Assembly: GCA_002070605.1 (NCBI GenBank)
Contig: MWDO01000001.1
Span: 107,193-171,192 of the forward strand
DNA length: 64,000 nucleotides
From: Spirochaetes bacterium ADurb.Bin133
GTDB lineage: Bacteria; Spirochaetota; GWE2-31-10; MWDO01
Direction: 5' to 3'
Below, piece by piece: positions 60,299 through 64,000 of the stretch. Positions within the stretch are counted from its first letter, which is position 1; every line of letters starts with the position of its first letter. The position numbers and the translations under genes are program-made. The notes beneath the pieces were generated by a model. It made no database searches, was not told where the DNA came from, and was given only the letters and a program-made list of their open reading frames with translations.

Positions 60299-62434
60299 AT
60301 GATATTAGATATTTTACCCGGCTCGAAGATTTATGAAAACGACAAAATTTCGATTTTAGCCGGTTGTCCGCCGGAGATAATAAAATTTGTAATCAATAAA
60401 AAACTTAAATTCCCCGAATTTATTATACTTCCGGATAGTCTTTTTAAAGGGGACGTAATACAATGCGCGACGGAGTTTCCGCTATATTATCATTTGTTTG
60501 TTCTTGGCAAGTTTTTTCAAGGTAAAAAGTTAAATATTATCGGAACAAAGTCGACGGTCGACAACAATAGAGAACTTTTGAGATTGACTTTGCTTGGTCC
60601 GACAAAAGAGGAGTATAGAGAGATCGGCGATTCTTCTTATTACGAAGAGCTATATAACGAATCAAGATATTTATCGGTAAAAGATAAAGAGGGTAAAGAA
60701 CTTCAAATCGACGATTTTGTGAATTTCATTGCGTTTGACCGCAATATCGTCGAGATTGAAGGAACCGTAATAAAGCATATCGATAAAAACGTCTACGAGA
60801 TTAACGGGGAAATTCTTGATATTAATTGTAACGAACCTCAATATCCTCCGTATGATATAAAATTTGATTTTGTCCCAATGGCTCCTCACAAATTCGGGCT
60901 GGATATATTAGGCGGCGGCTCGGGGTTTACTCCGACAAAGCCCTGTTCGGGCGTCCTTCTCAACTATAACTCCGAATATATGCTTATAGATTGCCTTCCT
61001 TATCTCGATTATCATCTTAGGGCGCGGGGGCTATCGAGAAGTCAGGTAAGGTCGATTTACCTTACGCATATTCACGACGATCACTGCAATATTTTCCCTT
61101 TGGTAAAATTTAGCCATAAGATGACTTTTCTGGGAACTAAAGAGATATACTGGATGGCGCTAAAGAAATTATCGCTTCAAACCGGTCATAATTTTGAAGA
61201 ATTTTACTCGTATTTCGATTTTATCGAGCTTACCCCTTATAAAGAAAATTATTTTTACGGGATAAATATTATTCCGCACTACACCGTTCACTCTATTCCG
61301 ACAATCGGCGCGACTTTTAAGATGAGGGATAAAAACAAAATCGATTCGATCGTTTTTGTCGGCGACAATAAGTCCATACCGAATATAAAAAAAATGGTAG
61401 ACCTCGGCGTTACAAAAGAAGATAAGTACCGGTATTTATGGAATATCTATCGCGATAAAAGCAATTTACTTCTAGCCGACGGCGGGATGGGAATACTTCA
61501 CGGCAATCCAGAAGACTCGCTTGAATCCAAGTCTGATAAAGTGGTTTTTCTTCATCTTGAAAAACTTCCCGAAAAGTTTGACGCGACGTTTTCAATGGCG
61601 GAAGCCGGCAAACGATACATTGCTATTGATAGCAAAAACGACGCTTATACGATAAAAGCGCAAGAGATATTTCACAATAGTTTCCCGGATATTTCTTCCG
61701 AATGGATAAACGCTCTGATGAGTAATATGAATCTTTCTCTATACAACTCGGGGGACGTCGTTCTCAAACAGGGAGAAAAACGAAAAGGGAATATTTATAT
61801 AATACTCTCCGGAGTATGCGCGGTAGTTTATCACGACGGAAAGAACTTAAAGGAGATCGCGATCAAAGAGACCGGGAACTTTATCGGCGAAATGGCGATT
61901 GTTAAAAGGACGAAGATCAGAAGCGCGTCGGTCGTCGCTAAAACTCCCGTTATACTTGGAGTTATTGATGAAGAAGTATACTATATGTTTTTAAAAAGCG
62001 AGAATAAAGTAAAAGATATGGTAAAAATCTGGGAAATGCGGCATGATTTGGAAAAAATCGAGCCGTTTTCTCTATATTCCGATCTTGTAAACGATAAAAT
62101 CGCGGCGCATTCCAAGTTAAAGAAAGTTAAAGCGGGCGACGTGATAATCAAAGAAGGCGAAGATAACGGCGAACTTTATATAATAATGGACGGTTTATTT
62201 GAAGTTATTCTTGATGGAAAAATAATTAAAATAATTTCAAAAGGCAATCTTTTTGGCGAATTCGGCTATTTTGAATCAAAAAAGAAGTCGCCCGCAATCA
62301 AAGCGCAAACCGACGGCTCAATCCTTGAAATTTCAAGCGCCAATATTCAACAGATACTGTTTAATACCCCCTCTTTTAATTTTCTTATGAATCAGATTAT
62401 AAAAGAAAGAAAAGAGGAGCTATTTCAAAGTTGA
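60299..62434 (+). CDS. Metallo-beta-lactamase protein with two cyclic-nucleotide-binding domains
   Basis: A 711-residue soluble protein. The MBL part (about 190-440) has VLLNYNSEYMLIDCLPY, the zinc motif THIHDDH and HYTVHSIPTIGATF. Two cNMP-binding folds follow. In the first (about 480-580), SGDVVLKQGEKRKG, FIGEMAIVKRTKIRSASV holds a phosphate-binding-cassette-like GEMA and RSA. In the second (about 610-700), AGDVIIKEGED and LFGEFGYFESKKKSPAI lacks the arginine. The N-terminal ~190 residues are unrecognised. This domain order is common in spirochaetes. It probably switches a hydrolase by a cyclic nucleotide. Confidence 0.87.
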   Translation: MILDILPGSKIYENDKISILAGCPPEIIKFVINKKLKFPEFIILPDSLFKGDVIQCATEFPLYYHLFVLGKFFQGKKLNIIGTKSTVDNNRELLRLTLLGPTKEEYREIGDSSYYEELYNESRYLSVKDKEGKELQIDDFVNFIAFDRNIVEIEGTVIKHIDKNVYEINGEILDINCNEPQYPPYDIKFDFVPMAPHKFGLDILGGGSGFTPTKPCSGVLLNYNSEYMLIDCLPYLDYHLRARGLSRSQVRSIYLTHIHDDHCNIFPLVKFSHKMTFLGTKEIYWMALKKLSLQTGHNFEEFYSYFDFIELTPYKENYFYGINIIPHYTVHSIPTIGATFKMRDKNKIDSIVFVGDNKSIPNIKKMVDLGVTKEDKYRYLWNIYRDKSNLLLADGGMGILHGNPEDSLESKSDKVVFLHLEKLPEKFDATFSMAEAGKRYIAIDSKNDAYTIKAQEIFHNSFPDISSEWINALMSNMNLSLYNSGDVVLKQGEKRKGNIYIILSGVCAVVYHDGKNLKEIAIKETGNFIGEMAIVKRTKIRSASVVAKTPVILGVIDEEVYYMFLKSENKVKDMVKIWEMRHDLEKIEPFSLYSDLVNDKIAAHSKLKKVKAGDVIIKEGEDNGELYIIMDGLFEVILDGKIIKIISKGNLFGEFGYFESKKKSPAIKAQTDGSILEISSANIQQILFNTPSFNFLMNQIIKERKEELFQS

Positions 62435-62440
62435 TTCGAT

Positions 62441-62551
62441 GTAATCCGTCGGTTTTTTGGGGAGGGGAGAAATTGACACATATGACGTTGAGAATAAAAT
62501 TGACACATATGAAACAAATATTTTCTATTCCCCAAAAAACTGACGGGATAC
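62441..62551. repeat. TIR element (copy 8) with 8-bp flanking direct repeat
   Basis: Left end CCGTCGGTTTTTTGGGG and right end CCCCAAAAAACTGACGGG. The interior has TTGACACATATGACGTTG and TTGACACATATGAAAC, almost the same as the 60096 copy. GATTCGAT (62433-62440) precedes and GATCCGAT (62552-62559) follows it, an 8-bp direct repeat with one mismatch. It lies between convergent genes. Confidence 0.85.
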
Positions 62552-62587
62552 GATCCGATTATTCCGAGCGAATTAAATATTATTTCG

Positions 62588-63403
62588 TTACTCTACAATT
62601 TCCAGATCGACGGCCGTTGAGAAGTAAGCCGGCGCTCCGGGGGCTGTTATAATATCGCTAAATTCTTTATCCGGATCTTCAGGGTCAATATACAATCCTT
62701 TCTCATTAAGAATATGTATCTTCCCTGTTTTTGCGTAAGGGGGAACTATAAAAGTTATGCGGTCGCTTGTAACGTCTACATAATATTCTTTTTCAACAGG
62801 CGTTTTTTCCAAATAATCAATTTTATAAAGATTATCGCTTTCTTCATAAGATAAGCGCTCCTCTTCAATCCATATTATCTTTAAACCGAAATTTAAGAGA
62901 GTATCAAGTTTGGACTTATTAAAAGCGTTTTTATCAAAAAAAGGCTCGCTTGACGTTATTGTTACTTGATCCCCAATCTTTACCGTATTATCGCTTAAAG
63001 ACAAATACTCCGGATAATTAATCTTAAGCATATTTCTAGACTTTATAGGATGAGTTTTAAATATAATTACAGCTCCTGAAATTGAGTAAAAGGGAATTGA
63101 ATATACGGCCTTATATTCGGATATTTTTTCTTTAAAAATGGCGTTTCTCTCCGCGGCTCCGTAAACAAATCTCCCTTGGCCGGGAAAATATTGATTGTAC
63201 TTAACCATTACAACTTCGGGATTTGGCGGATCATTATCGTCATACCATGCATGACTACTTTCAATAGTTATATCTCCGCCGGGTAATACCGGAGATTCTA
63301 CAATAAAAAAATCAAAGTCCGGATAAAGAACCTGCGGCTTGCAAGATAAAAAAATGGCAATCATTAAAATTACTGCAAGCGCAAAATATAAACTTTTTTT
63401 CAT
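62588..63403 (-). CDS. Lipoprotein with IPT/TIG-like domains
   Basis: A 271-residue lipoprotein. GGAGG lies four bases before the ATG at 63401-63403; the longer frame begins with a TTG inside that ribosome site, so I reject it. The signal peptide ends in IFLSC (about Cys20). The mature part is beta-rich, with TIG-like stretches (NTVKIGDQVTITSSEPFFDK, ITFIVPPYAKTGKIHILNEKG). It shares layout with the next gene upstream. The region before it holds a hairpin repeated before its neighbour. Function unknown, probably surface-exposed. Confidence 0.8.
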   Translation of the reverse strand: MKKSLYFALAVILMIAIFLSCKPQVLYPDFDFFIVESPVLPGGDITIESSHAWYDDNDPPNPEVVMVKYNQYFPGQGRFVYGAAERNAIFKEKISEYKAVYSIPFYSISGAVIIFKTHPIKSRNMLKINYPEYLSLSDNTVKIGDQVTITSSEPFFDKNAFNKSKLDTLLNFGLKIIWIEEERLSYEESDNLYKIDYLEKTPVEKEYYVDVTSDRITFIVPPYAKTGKIHILNEKGLYIDPEDPDKEFSDIITAPGAPAYFSTAVDLEIVE

Positions 63404-63423
63404 GCTTACCTCCAAAATACTAT

Positions 63424-63453
63424 CCTCCGCCCGGCGAAAGCGCAGGGCGGAGG
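63424..63453 (-). promoter_or_regulatory. Intercistronic hairpin before the IPT/TIG lipoprotein (copy 1)
   Basis: On the minus strand CCTCCGCCC and GGGCGGAGG form a 9-bp stem with GCGCTTTCGC-type inner pairing, about 12 nt upstream of the GGAGG ribosome site. No T-run follows, so it is not a standard terminator. The hairpin and the following TAGTATT-TGGAGGTAAG are repeated at 63973. Confidence 0.7.
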
Positions 63454-63459
63454 GCTAAT

Positions 63460-63951
63460 CTACCTCACTATATCTCCCGTTTCGTCGTAAACGATGAACT
63501 CCTCTTCCGACGGATGATGAAGTTCCTTAAACGCTGCCGTATAACAGCCGTTTACCCATATTTTTCCGCTTTTCGCGCCTTCCGGGACTTTACATACTAT
63601 CTTATTTTTTCCGAATTCTATGTAATCCGACGCGCCCGTTCCTTCTACATGCAACTGAGTATAATCAACTTCGGCAGTATAATAAATATCAACGTTAAAT
63701 AGTATTAGAGGAAGCAAGGTTCTGCGCTTTTGATTAAATTCAGGTCTATTGGATATATATAACTCCATATCTTCTACAGGATAAAAATCATCTCCCGTAA
63801 TCGTTACAATATCTCCGGGTTTACCCGAACCGGGAGTAAACTTTATATTTTTCGGCCCATAATCCGGAACATACCCGGGTTCGCCAAAATTATCGCATGA
63901 GATAATAAATACAATTATAAAAATCATAAAAAAAATCGTTTTTTTAATCAT
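63460..63951 (-). CDS. Small IPT/TIG-domain lipoprotein
   Basis: A 163-residue lipoprotein with signal peptide and lipobox FIISC (about Cys19). A single IPT/TIG domain follows: KNIKFTPGSGKPGDIVTITG, DDFYPVEDMELYIS and IVCKVPEGAKSGKIWVNG. GGAGG precedes the ATG. It lies upstream of the larger IPT/TIG gene with a 56-nt gap holding the hairpin. The same hairpin also precedes this gene at the window edge, so a further gene of this operon is expected beyond it. Confidence 0.82.
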   Translation of the reverse strand: MIKKTIFFMIFIIVFIISCDNFGEPGYVPDYGPKNIKFTPGSGKPGDIVTITGDDFYPVEDMELYISNRPEFNQKRRTLLPLILFNVDIYYTAEVDYTQLHVEGTGASDYIEFGKNKIVCKVPEGAKSGKIWVNGCYTAAFKELHHPSEEEFIVYDETGDIVR

Positions 63952-63972
63952 TTCTTACCTCCAGAATACTAT

Positions 63973-64000
63973 CCTCCGCCCGGCGATAACCGCAGGGCGG
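63973..64000 (-). promoter_or_regulatory. Intercistronic hairpin (copy 2, cut by window end)
   Basis: Same stem arms CCGCCC/GGGCGG with a different loop (GGTTAT in place of GCTTT), the same GGAGGATAGTATT follow-on and a GGAGG ribosome site. The left arm of the minus-strand hairpin continues past the right edge of the window. Confidence 0.65.

Noticed and set aside
63424..63453. Rho-independent terminator between the IPT/TIG genes
   Set aside because: The stem is strong but no T-run follows on the minus strand, and the ribosome site of the next gene comes immediately after.

Overview
The window reads as a compact, AT-rich bacterial chromosome with CG-containing codons still common. Genes are tightly packed, many overlap head-to-tail inside operons or tail-to-tail between convergent units, and GTG/TTG starts are frequent. 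No rRNA, tRNA, CRISPR, phage or transposase gene was seen. Lineage is uncertain. A BMP/PnrA-type lipoprotein, many small lipoproteins, an mcsA-mcsB-clpC operon, a metallo-beta-lactamase protein fused to cyclic-nucleotide domains, and anaerobe-style enzymes (ThiH, lysine 2,3-aminomutase, a serine-variant biotin synthase) fit an anaerobic spirochaete-like bacterium best, but this is inference at low confidence.

Layout. 1-3910 (minus): thiamine operon thiG-thiH-thiS-thiE followed by a truncated membrane FHA-like/VWA gene. 4000-7605 (minus): a helical-repeat protein, an unknown protein, a ClC Cl-/H+ antiporter and a methyltransferase-like membrane protein. 7819-12801 (plus): a BMP lipoprotein, then a lysine 2,3-aminomutase, two ATP-grasp ligases and a GNAT acetyltransferase, which look like a small biosynthetic pathway. 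12870-24562: two SpoIIE-type phosphatases, a chemoreceptor, bioB, purB, a DUF3467 protein, a solute-binding lipoprotein and gpmI. 24967-30057: a metallo-hydrolase coupled to dnaE, and a membrane protein. 30221-36964 (plus): mcsA-mcsB-clpC and a large TPR protein, where the McsB copy has lost its catalytic signature. 36965-40668 (minus): pdxJ, DUF2225, truA, rarA. 40762-43056: an accessory island with a hicBA toxin-antitoxin pair and an AAA/DUF4143 ATPase among repeat elements. 43263-47314 (plus): yajC-secD-secF, infA, rpsU. 47368-64000: envelope and signalling genes, including small lipoproteins, a cyclase-like protein, tmk, PilZ, a transglutaminase-like protein, a four-fold DUF350 membrane protein, LEA-2, patatin, DUF362, two metallo-beta-lactamase proteins and two IPT/TIG lipoproteins.

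The most unusual feature is a family of intergenic elements. Inverted ends related to CCGTCGGTTTTTTGGGG flank a core motif TTGACRCATATG or its palindromic form. Complete 83-134 bp copies lie at 42974, 55363, 56631, 60096 and 62441. A five-unit array of the core motif lies at 24642, and a larger element whose ends resemble the family TIRs encloses hicBA (40762-41580). Two copies are flanked by 8-9 bp direct repeats, so the family behaves like a miniature transposable element. Other points of interest are the pseudokinase-like McsB inside an intact operon, the aminomutase/ATP-grasp/GNAT cluster, a twin-dyad operator covering the promoter and start of the DUF4143 gene, and duplicated intercistronic hairpins before the IPT/TIG lipoproteins.
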